Shown one piece after another: positions 46,684-56,466 of a stretch of 64,000 nucleotides of DNA. The notes beneath the pieces are model-generated. The model did no database searches and had not been told where the DNA came from. It saw only the letters and a program-made list of their open reading frames with translations. Within the stretch, counting starts at the first letter, position 1; each line of letters starts with the position of its first letter. Location of the stretch: contig NZ_JACMTR010000002.1 of NCBI RefSeq assembly GCF_014267175.1, positions 1,376,001 through 1,440,000 of the forward strand. The letters run 5' to 3'. A program made the position numbers and the translations under genes. The DNA comes from Pseudonocardia sp. C8 (GTDB lineage Bacteria > Actinomycetota > Actinomycetes > Mycobacteriales > Pseudonocardiaceae).

Positions 46684-49600
46684 TCACGCCCGCAGCCGCA
46701 GCCCCTTCGGCGTCACCCGGAACCCGGCCTCGGTGAGCACCTCGGACAGCGCGGACGCCAGCGAGTCCTCCCCGTCGGCCCGCGCGACCGCGAGGGACCC
46801 GAGCCAGCCCTCGTGCACGGCACCGGCCAGGGCCTCGGCGCCCGCACGGAGCTCGTCGTGGTCGGTGGTGAACGACAGCAGCGACTTGCCGCCCCGCTCG
46901 ACGTACAGCGCGGGGGCGCCGTCGACCAGGGCGACCAGGGCGCCCGCCTTCCGGCCCGGCCGGTGCTTCGTCTCGCCCGCGGTCTCCGGCCAGGGCAGCG
47001 CGGCACCGTAGGGCTGGGCCGGGTCGGCCGCGGCGAGAACCACCCGGGGCAGGGAACGCCAGGCGTCCCGGGCGGCGGCGGAGCCGTGACCGGGGCCGTC
47101 GAACTCGTCGTGGCGGCCGGCGCCGGATCCCGGGAACATCGCCGGGCCGCGCAGGTCGTCGGGGACGCCGTCGAACGGGCCCGGGCGCCCGGAGCCGTCC
47201 GCGACGGGATCGGGTCCGCCGTCGCCTGCGGGAACGGGGCCCGCACCCGTCGTGCCGTGCGGCGAGGCCCGGACCGGTCCCTCCGGGCCGGCCAGCGCCC
47301 GGACCCGGTCGATCGCCCCGGGAACCGCGAACTGCGCGGCGCCGAGCCCCTCGACGATGTAACCCCGCCGGCACCGGCCGGACTCCTCCATCGCCCGGAG
47401 CACGTTGTAGACCCCCGCGAACCCGCCACTCACCCGCTCGGTGCCGAGGGCGCCGCGGGTCAGCACGCCGTGCCGCTCGAGGAACGCTTCCGCCGCCGCG
47501 TGGGCGCGTCGGGTCGGATCCGGCTCGCGGGTGACCGCGACCGACCAGCGCCCCCCGACCGACGGCGGGCCGGTCCGGCTCGGCATCGGCGGCCGGCCCG
47601 CGCGCAGCTGCGCGTACCGGCCGCGGGGAGCCCGGCGCCCCGGGCGGTGCGCACCACCCGGCCGCCCGGCGCCACCACGCCGGCTGCCGCCGCCGGTGAG
47701 CCGGGCCCGCAGCGGACCGAGCGTGTCGTTGGTCAGCGCCCCGGCCCAGACCAGGTCCCACACGGTGGCGACCACGTCGTCGTCGGAGGGGGCCGGCTCG
47801 CCCTGTTCCGTGAGCAGCAGTCCCGCCCGGGTGGCGAGCTCGCGGAAGAAGAGCGCCCCGCCGGCCTGCTCGGCGGCGCGGTCCGGGTCGGTCAGGGCGG
47901 CCGGATCCGGCAGGCCGAGCGCGGCGAGCACCGCGGCGTGCAGGGGGGTGCCCGCGGTGTCGAGGTCGGGCGCGGGCAACAGCAGGTCCGCCACGTCGGC
48001 CGGGGCCAGCGCGAGCCAGCCGTCCTGCCCGGCGAGCGCGCCGCACCCGGCCCAGGTGACCTCGCCGGCCGCCGTCAGCTCGTCGAGCAGCGCGGGGGTG
48101 TAGCCGGGCAGCCGGGCGGGCAGGATCAACGACTCCACGGCGCTCGCCGGGAGCGGCGCCCCGGCCAGCTGCTCGACCACGCCGAGGACGTCCTCGGCGG
48201 CCGGTGCGCGCCGCACCCGCCCGCGCCGTTCGGAGCCCGCCCGCACCTGGACGCCCTGCCAGGCGGGCAGGAACCGGCCCAGGGCCCGCTGCTCGACCGG
48301 CTCCACCTCGTGCCGCAGTTTCGCCAGCGACGCGCGCCGCAGCCGGCGCAGCACCTCGGCGTCGCAGTACTCGGTCTCGGCGTGCGATCCGGCCGGCATC
48401 GCCGCCGGTGGGCGCAGCTCGCCCTTGACCAGCCGCCCGGTCCCGGTCAACCGGTCCAGCACCCCGGCCACGACGGCCACACCGAGCCCGAACCGCGCCG
48501 CGCACTCGGCCGCGGTGAACGGGCCGTGCGTGCGCGCGTAGCGCAGCACGAGGTCACCCAGCGGGTCCGGGACCGGCTCGGTGAACACCTCCGGCACGCC
48601 GACCGGCAGGGCCGTTCCCAGCGCGTCCCGGACGCGGCCGGCGTCCTCGATCGCGACGAACCGCTCCTCGCCGGCGATCCGCACCCGCAGCGCGCGGCGG
48701 GCCCGTTCCAGCTCCGTGAACCACGCCGGGGCGACGCCGCGGGCCCGCCCGCCGGCCTCGGACAGGTCACCGACGAACCGCAGCAGGTCCGCGGCGCCCT
48801 CGACGTCGCGGACGTGCCGGTCCGGGTCGGTGCGCTGCAGCTGCGCCTCGACCTCGGCGAGCACCTCCGGGTCGAGCAGCTCGCGGATCGCCTCCGAGCC
48901 GAGCAGCTCCGACAGCAGCGTCGAGTCCAGCGACAACGCCGCCGCCCGGCGCTCGGCCAGCGGCGCGTCGGCCTCGTAGAGGAACATCCCGACGTAGCCG
49001 AACAGCAGGCTGCGGGCGAACGGCGACGGCTGCGGCGTCTCGACCTCCGCGATCTTCACCTTCCGCGCTCCGACGTCGGCCATCAGCGCGCGCAGCCCGG
49101 GCAGGTCGTAGACGTCCTGCACGCACTCCCGCATCGCCTCGAGGGTGATCGGGAACTGCTCGAACCTCCCGGCCACCCCGAGCAGCTGCGCCGACCGCTG
49201 CCGCTGTTGCCACAGCGGGCTGCGCCGCCGCGGGTCACGGCGGGGGAGCAGCAGGGCACGCGCCGCGCACTCCCGGAACCGGGAGGCGTAGAGCGCGGAG
49301 TTCCCCAGCTCCGCCACGACGATCTGCTCGACCTCGCCGGGCTCGAGCAACACGTCCTCGGCGGCCGGGACCACCTCGGCCCCCGCGTCGTCGACGGCGT
49401 CCGGCAGCCGCAGCACGATGCCGTCGTCGGCCCCGGAGGCGCTCACCTCGACGCCGCGCCGCTCCCGCATCCGGGCCGCGATCGCCAGCGCCCACGGGCC
49501 GTTGACCTGCGCGCCGAACGGGGAGTGCACCACCAGCCGCCAGTCGCCCAGCTCGTCGCGGAACCGTTCCACGAGGATGGTCCGGTCGCTGGGGACGTGC

Positions 49601-51636
49601 CGGGTCGCCTCACGCTGCTCGCGCAGGTAGGACAACAGGTTGTCGCAGGCCCACGGGTCGAGCCCGGCCGCGGCGGCCCGCTCCCGGGCCGCGTCCTCGG
49701 ACAGCCCGGACATCTCCCGGACGAACGCGCCGACCGCCCGGCCCAGCTCCAGCGGCCGGCCGATCGACTCGCCCTTCCAGAACGGCATCCGCGCCGGCAC
49801 CCCCGGCGCCGGGGTCACGATGACCCGGTCGTGCGTGATGTCCTCGACCCGCCACGACGACGTCCCCAGCAGGAAGGTGTCCCCGACCCGGGACTCGTAG
49901 ACCATCTCCTCGTCGAGCTCACCGACCCGCGACCCGGCGCCCTCGGCGCCGCCGGGGGTCATCACGGTGAACAGGCCGCGGTCCGGGATGGTGCCGCCGG
50001 AGGTCACCGCGAGCCGTTGCGCACCGGGCCGGCCGCGCAGCTCGTCGGTGACCCGGTCCCAGGTGATCCGGGCGCGGAGCTCGCCGAACTCCTCCGACGG
50101 GTAGCGCCCGGCCAGCATGTCGAGCACCGAGTGCAGCGCGGAGTCCGGCAGCGCCGCGAACGGGGCGGCCCGCCGGACCGTGGCGGCGAGGTCGGGCAGC
50201 GTCCACGGCTCCAGCGCGACCATCGCCACGATCTGCTGGGCGAGCACGTCGAGCGGGTTGCGCGGGTAGCGGGTCGACTCGATCGCCCCGGAGGTCATCC
50301 GCTCGGCGACGACCGCGCAGGACACCAGGTCGCCGCGGAACTTCGGGAACACCACGCCCTCGGACACCGCACCGACCCGGTGCCCGGCGCGGCCGACCCG
50401 CTGCAGCCCGGACGCGACCGACGGCGGTGCCTCCACCTGCACCACCAGGTCGACCGCGCCCATGTCGATGCCCAGCTCCAGGCTCGACGTCGCGACCACG
50501 CACGGCAGCACCCCGGACTTCAGCTCCTCCTCGACGAGGGTGCGCTGGTCGCGGGACATCGACCCGTGGTGGGCCTTCGCCACCGAGGCCGGCGCGCCGC
50601 CGCCCACACCGGACTGCCCGACGGCCTCGGCGGGAAAGGCGCCGGCGCCCGGACCGTCGTCGAGGTCGGGGATCCCGCCGGCCGCCGCCTCCGCCTTCTC
50701 GGCCGCGAGCTCGTTCAGCCGCGAGGTGAGCCGCTCGGCGAGCCGCCGGGAGTTCGCGAACACGATCGTCGAGCGGTGCCGGCCGACCAGGTCGAGCAGC
50801 CGTTCCTCGACCGCGGGCCAGATCGAGGGCCGCTGCGCCGTGCCCGCGGCCGAGCCGACGACCTCCTCGTCGGAGCTGCCCGGGGCCGGCCGCTCGTCGA
50901 GCGCGGCGAGATCCGGCACGGGCACCTGGACCTCGACCCGGATCGTCTTCGGCGTGCTCGGCCGGACGACCTCCACCGGCCGGGCCCCGGACAGGAACGT
51001 CGACACCTCGTCGACCGGCCGGACCGTCGCGGACAGCCCGATCCGTTGCGGCGCGGCCTCGGTGATCTCCTCCAGGCGCTCCAGCGACAGCGCCAGGTGC
51101 GCGCCGCGCTTGGTGCCCGCGACGGCGTGCACCTCGTCGACGATCACCGTCGAGACCCCGCGCAGTGACTCCCGCGCGGCCGAGGTGAGCAGCAGGAACA
51201 ACGACTCCGGCGTCGTCACCAGCACGTCCGGCGGGGTCCGGGCGAACTGCCTGCGCTCGTCGGCCGGGGTGTCGCCGGTCCGCATGCCGACGGTGATGTC
51301 GGGGACCGGCTCGCCGAGCCGCTGCGCGGCCTGCCGGATCCCGGCGAGCGGGGAACGCAGGTTGCGCTGGACGTCGACGGCGAGCGCCTTGAGCGGCGAG
51401 ACGTAGAGGACCCGGCACCGGTGCCGCGGCTCGGCGGGCGGCGGGGTCACCGCGAGCCGGTCCAGCGCCCAGAGGAACGCCGCCAACGTCTTCCCGGACC
51501 CGGTCGGGGCCACGACCAGCGCGTTCCGCCCCTTCTGCGCGGCAACCCACGCGCCTTCCTGGGCGGCGGTGGGCGCGGCGAACGCACCGCCGAACCACTG
51601 GCGGGTCGCGGGGGAGAAACCGTCGAGTGCGCTCAC
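46684..51636 (-). CDS. lhr: Large DEAD/DEAH-type helicase Lhr
   Basis: 1,650 residues from GTG 51636; ATG codons at 51645, 51648 and 51660 are alternative starts. Walker A APTGSGKT is at 43-50, DEVH at 167-170 and a motif VI QRVGRAGHR near 430. The Lhr core is a superfamily 2 helicase with a winged helix and a beta-barrel domain, followed by an about 600-residue C-terminal region of winged-helix-like segments found in actinobacterial Lhr. It is a 3'-5' ATP-dependent helicase for RNA:DNA hybrids, probably in DNA repair. Downstream genes are a glycosyltransferase and nei. Confidence 0.93.
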   Translation of the reverse strand: MSALDGFSPATRQWFGGAFAAPTAAQEGAWVAAQKGRNALVVAPTGSGKTLAAFLWALDRLAVTPPPAEPRHRCRVLYVSPLKALAVDVQRNLRSPLAGIRQAAQRLGEPVPDITVGMRTGDTPADERRQFARTPPDVLVTTPESLFLLLTSAARESLRGVSTVIVDEVHAVAGTKRGAHLALSLERLEEITEAAPQRIGLSATVRPVDEVSTFLSGARPVEVVRPSTPKTIRVEVQVPVPDLAALDERPAPGSSDEEVVGSAAGTAQRPSIWPAVEERLLDLVGRHRSTIVFANSRRLAERLTSRLNELAAEKAEAAAGGIPDLDDGPGAGAFPAEAVGQSGVGGGAPASVAKAHHGSMSRDQRTLVEEELKSGVLPCVVATSSLELGIDMGAVDLVVQVEAPPSVASGLQRVGRAGHRVGAVSEGVVFPKFRGDLVSCAVVAERMTSGAIESTRYPRNPLDVLAQQIVAMVALEPWTLPDLAATVRRAAPFAALPDSALHSVLDMLAGRYPSEEFGELRARITWDRVTDELRGRPGAQRLAVTSGGTIPDRGLFTVMTPGGAEGAGSRVGELDEEMVYESRVGDTFLLGTSSWRVEDITHDRVIVTPAPGVPARMPFWKGESIGRPLELGRAVGAFVREMSGLSEDAARERAAAAGLDPWACDNLLSYLREQREATRHVPSDRTILVERFRDELGDWRLVVHSPFGAQVNGPWALAIAARMRERRGVEVSASGADDGIVLRLPDAVDDAGAEVVPAAEDVLLEPGEVEQIVVAELGNSALYASRFRECAARALLLPRRDPRRRSPLWQQRQRSAQLLGVAGRFEQFPITLEAMRECVQDVYDLPGLRALMADVGARKVKIAEVETPQPSPFARSLLFGYVGMFLYEADAPLAERRAAALSLDSTLLSELLGSEAIRELLDPEVLAEVEAQLQRTDPDRHVRDVEGAADLLRFVGDLSEAGGRARGVAPAWFTELERARRALRVRIAGEERFVAIEDAGRVRDALGTALPVGVPEVFTEPVPDPLGDLVLRYARTHGPFTAAECAARFGLGVAVVAGVLDRLTGTGRLVKGELRPPAAMPAGSHAETEYCDAEVLRRLRRASLAKLRHEVEPVEQRALGRFLPAWQGVQVRAGSERRGRVRRAPAAEDVLGVVEQLAGAPLPASAVESLILPARLPGYTPALLDELTAAGEVTWAGCGALAGQDGWLALAPADVADLLLPAPDLDTAGTPLHAAVLAALGLPDPAALTDPDRAAEQAGGALFFRELATRAGLLLTEQGEPAPSDDDVVATVWDLVWAGALTNDTLGPLRARLTGGGSRRGGAGRPGGAHRPGRRAPRGRYAQLRAGRPPMPSRTGPPSVGGRWSVAVTREPDPTRRAHAAAEAFLERHGVLTRGALGTERVSGGFAGVYNVLRAMEESGRCRRGYIVEGLGAAQFAVPGAIDRVRALAGPEGPVRASPHGTTGAGPVPAGDGGPDPVADGSGRPGPFDGVPDDLRGPAMFPGSGAGRHDEFDGPGHGSAAARDAWRSLPRVVLAAADPAQPYGAALPWPETAGETKHRPGRKAGALVALVDGAPALYVERGGKSLLSFTTDHDELRAGAEALAGAVHEGWLGSLAVARADGEDSLASALSEVLTEAGFRVTPKGLRLRA

Positions 51637-51684
51637 GCCGACCATCATGCGGCGGGGCACCGACAGTTTCGCGGTGGCGGGGCG

Positions 51685-52188
51685 TCAGGTCCTCGTGCGC
51701 GCCTCGTCGGCCCGGGTGCGGGGCCAGACCTCGTCGGCGTCGTCGGCGGGGAACTCGGCGACCAGGCCGGCGACCGTCCAGACCATCGTGGGCAGGAAGT
51801 CCTCGCCGAGCGCCTCGACGTAGAGCGAGGTCTCCCGGGCGTTCGCGGGATCGACCAGCGGGGTGATGGTGTACCGGGCCCGCGCGGCGTAGCGGCGCCC
51901 GAGGTTCCGCTCGATCCAGCCCAGCGCCCGCTCGGCGCGGTCGTCGGTGCCGGACAGGGCGGTGCGGGCGGCGTCGTACCAGTCGGCGAGGACCAGGAAC
52001 GCCAGCGACCAGCCCGGCGGCGTCGCCTCCTCCGGGAGCTCGTCGTCGACGGCGGTCAGCTGCCGGACGGCGAACCGGGCCGGGTCCGGCCCCGGCTCGG
52101 CCAGCGTCTCGCGGACCGCGCCCGCCAGGACGTCGGACACCAGGCGGTAGGCGTCCTCGATGTCGAGCCCGTCCTTCGCGCGTGCCAT
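51685..52188 (-). CDS. Conserved hypothetical protein
   Basis: 167 residues from ATG 52188 with a GGGAGG about 13 bases upstream. It is mixed, with acidic residues and no cysteine. The sequence has a Trp-rich WSLAFLVLADWYDAARTAL stretch, WIERNLGRRYAARARY, and DFLPTMVWTVAGL. I do not recognise the family. It lies 49 bp upstream of lhr on the same strand, so it could share its transcript, and it is divergent from the MFS gene. Confidence 0.6.
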   Translation of the reverse strand: MARAKDGLDIEDAYRLVSDVLAGAVRETLAEPGPDPARFAVRQLTAVDDELPEEATPPGWSLAFLVLADWYDAARTALSGTDDRAERALGWIERNLGRRYAARARYTITPLVDPANARETSLYVEALGEDFLPTMVWTVAGLVAEFPADDADEVWPRTRADEARTRT

Positions 52189-52279
52189 GCCGCCACCGTC
52201 CTCCCGGTCGTCGCCCGTGATCGGTCGGGAAGCGTAACGCGGTGGAATCCGCCGCCCCGGCCGGGCAGCATCGACGAGC

Positions 52280-53530
52280 GTGACCGTGGCCCCGGACGTC
52301 CAGGATCCCGCCCAGCCCCGCCTGCTCGCCGTCCTCGCCGCCGGCCAGGTGCTCGGGGGCATCGCCGTCGCGACCGCGATCTCGGTCAGCTCGCTGGTCG
52401 CCACGCGGTTGTCCGGATCACCCGCGGTGGGCGGCGCCGCGCAGACGGCGGCCGTGCTCGGTGCCGCCGGAAGCGCCGCCGTGGTCGCCCGGGTGGCGCA
52501 GCGCCGTGGCCGCCGCCCCGCCCTTGCCGGCGGCTACCTGATCGCGCTCGTGGGAGGCGTGGGTGCCGTCCTCGCGACCGAGGCGGGCAGCACAGCGGCG
52601 TTGCTGGTGGCACTGGTGCTGCTCGGGTCCGGGTCGGCGGTCGGGCTGGCGGCGCGGTACGCCGCGACCGACCTGGCGGCGCCCGACCGGGCCGCCCGGG
52701 CGCTGGCACTCGTCGTGTGGGCGACGACGGTCGGTGCGGTGGCCGGGCCGAACCTGCTCGGGCCGCTGCAGGCCGTCGCGGCCGGGACGGGGCTCGATCC
52801 GGCGACCGGTCCGTACCTGCTCTGCTCGGCGGCGTTCGCCGCCGCGGTGCTGGTGAGCTGGGCCGGTCTCCGCCCGGACCCGCTGGTGCGGGCGCGGGAA
52901 CGCGCCGCCGCGGCCGTCCCCGGCAGCTCCGCGGCGGACGCGGGGACGGCGCGGCCGTGGGCGGTGCTGCGTGGTTCGCGCCGGGCGCTGGTCGGTGCGG
53001 CCGGGGTCGTGCTGGGACACGCCGTGATGGTCGGGCTGATGGCGATGACACCGGTGCACATGGATCACGGGGGCGCCGCGCTGACCGTCGTCGGCCTGGT
53101 GATCAGCCTGCACATCGCGGGGATGTACGCGCTCAGCCCGGTGTTCGGCTGGCTGGCCGACCGCCTGGGGGCCGGACGGGTGCTGGCCGGCGCCGCGGTG
53201 CTGCTCACCGCCGCCGGCGCCGTGTGCGCGCTGGCCGCGCCGACGGCGACCACCCTGCTCACGGTGGGCCTGGTGCTGCTCGGGCTGGGATGGTCCGGGT
53301 CGCTGGTCGGCGGGTCCGCGCTGCTGACGGCCTCGGTGCCGGTGGCGGAGCGGCCGCGGGTGCAGGGCGCGGTGGACGTCGCGATGAACCTCGGCGGGGC
53401 GGTGGCGGGTGTCGCGGCCGGGGGGCTGGTGGCGGTCGCGGGCTACGCGGTACTGGGGGTCGTCGCGACGGTGCTCACGGTGCCGTTCCTGGCGGTGGTG
53501 CTGCGGGCGGCCCGGCCGGTGGAGGGCTGA
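52280..53530 (+). CDS. MFS transporter
   Basis: 416 residues, GTG start. About 12 hydrophobic helices, with a central acidic-free loop. The typical A-loop RRGRRPALAGGYL between helix 2 and 3 and a second AERPRVQG loop near helix 10-11 place it in the major facilitator superfamily, probably drug-efflux type. The substrate cannot be read. It converges with a small membrane-protein gene (9-base gap) and is divergent from a hypothetical gene. No obvious partner. Confidence 0.85.
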   Translation: MTVAPDVQDPAQPRLLAVLAAGQVLGGIAVATAISVSSLVATRLSGSPAVGGAAQTAAVLGAAGSAAVVARVAQRRGRRPALAGGYLIALVGGVGAVLATEAGSTAALLVALVLLGSGSAVGLAARYAATDLAAPDRAARALALVVWATTVGAVAGPNLLGPLQAVAAGTGLDPATGPYLLCSAAFAAAVLVSWAGLRPDPLVRARERAAAAVPGSSAADAGTARPWAVLRGSRRALVGAAGVVLGHAVMVGLMAMTPVHMDHGGAALTVVGLVISLHIAGMYALSPVFGWLADRLGAGRVLAGAAVLLTAAGAVCALAAPTATTLLTVGLVLLGLGWSGSLVGGSALLTASVPVAERPRVQGAVDVAMNLGGAVAGVAAGGLVAVAGYAVLGVVATVLTVPFLAVVLRAARPVEG

Positions 53531-53539
53531 GCTCCGGTG

Positions 53540-53710
53540 TCAGCGCCTCCGCTGGTGGATCCACCAGCGCAGCAGCACGACGAGCGCGGAGACCAGCGCC
53601 AGCAGCGAGACGATCTGCCAGGCGAGCGGGGAGCCGATGCCGGTCGTCGCGAGGACGTCGTCGGCGACGTCCACGGGCACCGCGGCCAGCAGTTCGGACA
53701 TATCTCCCAT
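53540..53710 (-). CDS. Small single-span membrane protein
   Basis: 56 residues from ATG 53710 (a second in-frame ATG at 53701 is possible). It starts MGDMSELLAAVPVDVADDVL, then one hydrophobic helix of about 20 residues (WQIVSLLALVSALVVLLRW) ending in a basic IHQRRR. I do not recognise the family. It sits in a short convergent gap between the MFS gene and DUF3046, and its own ribosome site is weak, so the start is unsure. Confidence 0.5.
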   Translation of the reverse strand: MGDMSELLAAVPVDVADDVLATTGIGSPLAWQIVSLLALVSALVVLLRWWIHQRRR

Positions 53711-53775
53711 CCTACCGGTGTACCCGCGACCATGGGCCGGAACCGACCGGATCGGTGGGCGTCTACCCTCGCGGC

Positions 53776-53970
53776 GTGCGACTGAGCCACTTCCGCGAGC
53801 TGATGGAGGCCGAGTTCGGGCCGGTGCGGGCGGCGTCGCTGTCCCGTGACCACGTGTTCGCCGAGCTGGACGGGCAGACCGTCGAGCAGGCGATCGAGTC
53901 CGGGGTCGACCTGCGCCGGGTCTGGCGCGCGGTGTGCGAGCACTTCGAGGTGCCGCGCGCACGGCGCTGA
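53776..53970 (+). CDS. DUF3046 protein
   Basis: 64 residues, GTG start. It opens [15 protein letters not shown] and contains [19 protein letters not shown], then [14 protein letters not shown]. This is the actinobacterial DUF3046 signature. It lies directly upstream of recA in mycobacteria as well (Rv2738c), in the same position here. Function is unknown. The helix-rich fold could serve as a small regulator. Confidence 0.85.
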   Translation: MRLSHFRELMEAEFGPVRAASLSRDHVFAELDGQTVEQAIESGVDLRRVWRAVCEHFEVPRARR

Positions 53971-54268
53971 CCGGCCGGGATCCGTCGCCGGCTCGCGCGA
54001 CGGGATCGTGACGGTCGAGCGACGGGGCGGTTCCCGGTGGGAGGTGGACCGCTCGGCTCCCCGGGGCGTCCGGTCGGCGTGTTCCGGTATCGGGTCGAAC
54101 GCGTGTTCGGCTATCGTGGTCCCGGGACGCGATGCTGCACGACCCGGCGAGTTGTCCACAGGCGCCGATCCGGCCGCCGAAACCGTCGGGGGTACCCCAT
54201 ACCGTTGCGGTATGCCTCCCCGAAAGACGACTGCAAGCCCTGATCGCACACCAGCGAGGAGTCAAGAG
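53971..54268. promoter_or_regulatory. 298-bp recA leader and promoter region
   Basis: This gene-free stretch holds the SOS box (separate entry), a TATCGT -10-like hexamer at 54112-54117 just after it, and the inverted repeat CATACCG-TTG-CGGTATG at 54198-54214, 55 bp before the recA start. The first 100 bp show nothing else recognisable. Confidence 0.65.
54096..54109. promoter_or_regulatory. LexA SOS box before recA
   Basis: CGAACGCGTGTTCG is a perfect GAAC-N4-GTTC palindrome, the actinobacterial/Gram-positive LexA consensus, 160 bp before the recA start and overlapping its likely promoter. LexA binding is inferred from the consensus. Confidence 0.9.
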
Positions 54269-55321
54269 ATGTCCGCTCCGGACCGCGAGAAGGCGCTCGA
54301 ACTCGCCCTCGCCCAGATCGAGAAGAACCACGGCAAGGGCTCGGTGATGCGCCTGGGCGACCAGGCGCGCACCCCGGTCAGTGCCATCTCCACCGGCTCC
54401 ATCGCGCTCGACGTCGCGCTCGGGGTCGGCGGGATCCCCCGCGGCCGCGTGATCGAGATCTACGGCCCGGAGTCCAGCGGTAAGACGACGGTCGCGCTGC
54501 ACGCCGTGGCGAACGCCCAGGCGGCAGGTGGTGTGGCCGCGTTCGTCGACGCCGAGCACGCGCTCGACCCGGAGTACGCCAAGGCGCTCGGTGTCGACAC
54601 CGACGAGCTGCTGGTGTCCCAGCCGGACACCGGCGAGCAGGCGCTGGAGATCGCGGACATGCTGATCCGCTCCGGCGCGCTCGACATCATCGTCATCGAC
54701 TCGGTCGCCGCGCTCGTGCCGCGTGCCGAGATCGAGGGCGAGATGGGGGACAGCCACGTCGGACTGCAGGCCCGGCTCATGAGCCAGGCGCTGCGGAAGA
54801 TCACCGGTGCACTCAGCAACTCCGGCACCACCGCGATCTTCATCAACCAGCTGCGCGAGAAGATCGGCGTGATGTTCGGGTCCCCGGAGACCACGACCGG
54901 TGGCAAGGCGCTGAAGTTCTACGCCTCGGTCCGCATGGACATCCGCCGGATCGAGACCCTCAAGGACGGCACCGACATGGTCGGCAGCCGGACCCGCGTC
55001 AAGGTCGTGAAGAACAAGGTGGCCCCGCCGTTCAAGCAGGCCGAGTTCGACGTGCTCTACGGCGTCGGGATCAGCAAGGAGGGATCGCTGATCGACGTCG
55101 GCGTCGAGCAGGGGATCATCCGCAAGTCCGGTGCCTGGTACACCTACGAGGGCGACCAGATGGGGCAGGGCAAGGAGAACGCCCGCAAGTTCCTCAAGGA
55201 GAACCCGGACGTCGCCGCGGAGATCGAGAAGCGGATCAAGGAGAAGCTCGGCATCGGCGCGGTCGTCGACGCCGAGGAGACCTCTCCGGTCGAGCCGCTG
55301 CCGGCCCCGGTCGACTTCTGA
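54269..55321 (+). CDS. recA: Recombinase RecA
   Basis: 350 residues from ATG 54269, which has GAGGAG about 8 bases upstream; an in-frame ATG at 54212 would add an odd 19-residue leader and lacks a ribosome site. The Walker A motif GPESSGKT is at 66-73; L1, L2 and the [14 protein letters not shown] motif are intact. RecA polymerises on ssDNA, exchanges strands and triggers LexA self-cleavage. No intein is present, unlike in M. tuberculosis. recX begins 2 bases after the stop. Confidence 0.99.
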   Translation: MSAPDREKALELALAQIEKNHGKGSVMRLGDQARTPVSAISTGSIALDVALGVGGIPRGRVIEIYGPESSGKTTVALHAVANAQAAGGVAAFVDAEHALDPEYAKALGVDTDELLVSQPDTGEQALEIADMLIRSGALDIIVIDSVAALVPRAEIEGEMGDSHVGLQARLMSQALRKITGALSNSGTTAIFINQLREKIGVMFGSPETTTGGKALKFYASVRMDIRRIETLKDGTDMVGSRTRVKVVKNKVAPPFKQAEFDVLYGVGISKEGSLIDVGVEQGIIRKSGAWYTYEGDQMGQGKENARKFLKENPDVAAEIEKRIKEKLGIGAVVDAEETSPVEPLPAPVDF

Positions 55322-55323
55322 GC

Positions 55324-56466
55324 GTGCCCCCGCACACCGGCCCGCGGGACACCTCCGAGGCGGGCGGTGCGGAGCCCTCCGGCCCCCGCACCGCCTCGCT
55401 CGACGAGCTGTTCGGCGAAACCCGCCCACCGGGCCCCGCCGCGGGCGAGGACACCGGTGGCGCTGCCGACATCGAGGCCGGGAGCTGGGCCGAGCTCACC
55501 ACCGGCATCGAGGCCGGGAGCTGGGCCGACCCCACTGTCGCGTCGCCCGGTGCACCTGCCGAGCAGTGCGGGCCGTCCGCGCCGTCCGAGCCCGGCAGCG
55601 GTGTGGAGACCACACCGCGCACGGTCACGTTCGAGGAGCTGAGCACCGGGGGCCCGCCGGAGGCCGGTGACGTTCCGCGGGTCGTCACGATCGGGGAGCC
55701 GGTCCCCGACGCCGGTCCACCGGACGGGGAGCGTCCGGACGGCCCCCGAGCGGTCCCGTTCGAGCAGCTCGCCGGCGGGCGCGGTCGATCCCGCAGCGAC
55801 CGCGCGGGCGGCCGCCGGGGAGCCGATGCCGGCGGAGCGGGCCGGCCGGGCAGTGCCGCGTCCGAGGGAGCTGCGTCCCGCCCCGGGCGTGGCCGGCGTC
55901 GTGCACGCCGTGCCGAGGCCGGGACACCCGACCGCGAGGAGACCCCCGCGGAGCAGGAGGCGCGGGCGAAGGAGATCTGCCTGCGCCTGCTCACCGACCG
56001 CGCCCGCACCGTGAAGGAACTCGGTGACGCCTTGCGCCGCAAGGAGATCCCCGACGAGGTCGCGGCGCGTGTCCTCGAACGGTTCGACGAGGTCGGCCTC
56101 GTCGACGACCGGGCGTTCGCCGACCAGTGGGTGCGTTCGCGGCACCACTACCGCGGCCTGGGCAAGCGGGCGATCGCCCGGGAGCTGCAGCGCAAGGGCG
56201 TCGACCGGGACACCGCCGACGAGGCACTCACCGGGATCGACGAGGACTCCGAGCGCGAACGCGCCCGCGAGCTGGTCGCACGGCGGCTCCGGAGCCTGCC
56301 CGTCGGCTCCCGCGAGGAGCGCCAGGCCACCGCGCGCAAGCTGGTCGGGATGCTGGCCCGGAAGGGCTACGGCCCCGGCGTCGCGTACGGCGTGGTCAAG
56401 GACGAGATCGCCGCGGCGGGCGCGGACGCCGACGAGCTCGGCGAGGCCCCGCCCGACGGCGACTGA
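55324..56466 (+). CDS. recX: RecA regulator RecX with long N-terminal extension
   Basis: 380 residues, GTG start 2 bases after the recA stop. The RecX core is the last 170 residues: KEICLRLLTDRARTVKELGDALRR, RVLERFDEVGLVDDRAFADQWV (landmark GLVDDRAFA), and the third repeat KLVGMLARKGYG. RecX blocks RecA filament growth. The first about 200 residues are low-complexity and contain a repeated EAGSWA and four short phrases of the form R-x-V-x-F-E-x-L (for example RTVTFEELS and RAVPFEQLA). M. tuberculosis RecX lacks this extension. Confidence 0.93.
   Translation: MPPHTGPRDTSEAGGAEPSGPRTASLDELFGETRPPGPAAGEDTGGAADIEAGSWAELTTGIEAGSWADPTVASPGAPAEQCGPSAPSEPGSGVETTPRTVTFEELSTGGPPEAGDVPRVVTIGEPVPDAGPPDGERPDGPRAVPFEQLAGGRGRSRSDRAGGRRGADAGGAGRPGSAASEGAASRPGRGRRRARRAEAGTPDREETPAEQEARAKEICLRLLTDRARTVKELGDALRRKEIPDEVAARVLERFDEVGLVDDRAFADQWVRSRHHYRGLGKRAIARELQRKGVDRDTADEALTGIDEDSERERARELVARRLRSLPVGSREERQATARKLVGMLARKGYGPGVAYGVVKDEIAAAGADADELGEAPPDGD

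Noticed and set aside
54212..54268. Alternative upstream recA start
   Set aside because: The ATG at 54212 lacks a ribosome binding site and lies in the CATACCG palindrome, whereas ATG 54269 has GAGGAG and gives the standard N-terminus.
54000..54268. Mobile element or intein near recA
   Set aside because: recA is uninterrupted at 350 residues, the flanks hold no terminal repeats, and the region reads as an ordinary leader.
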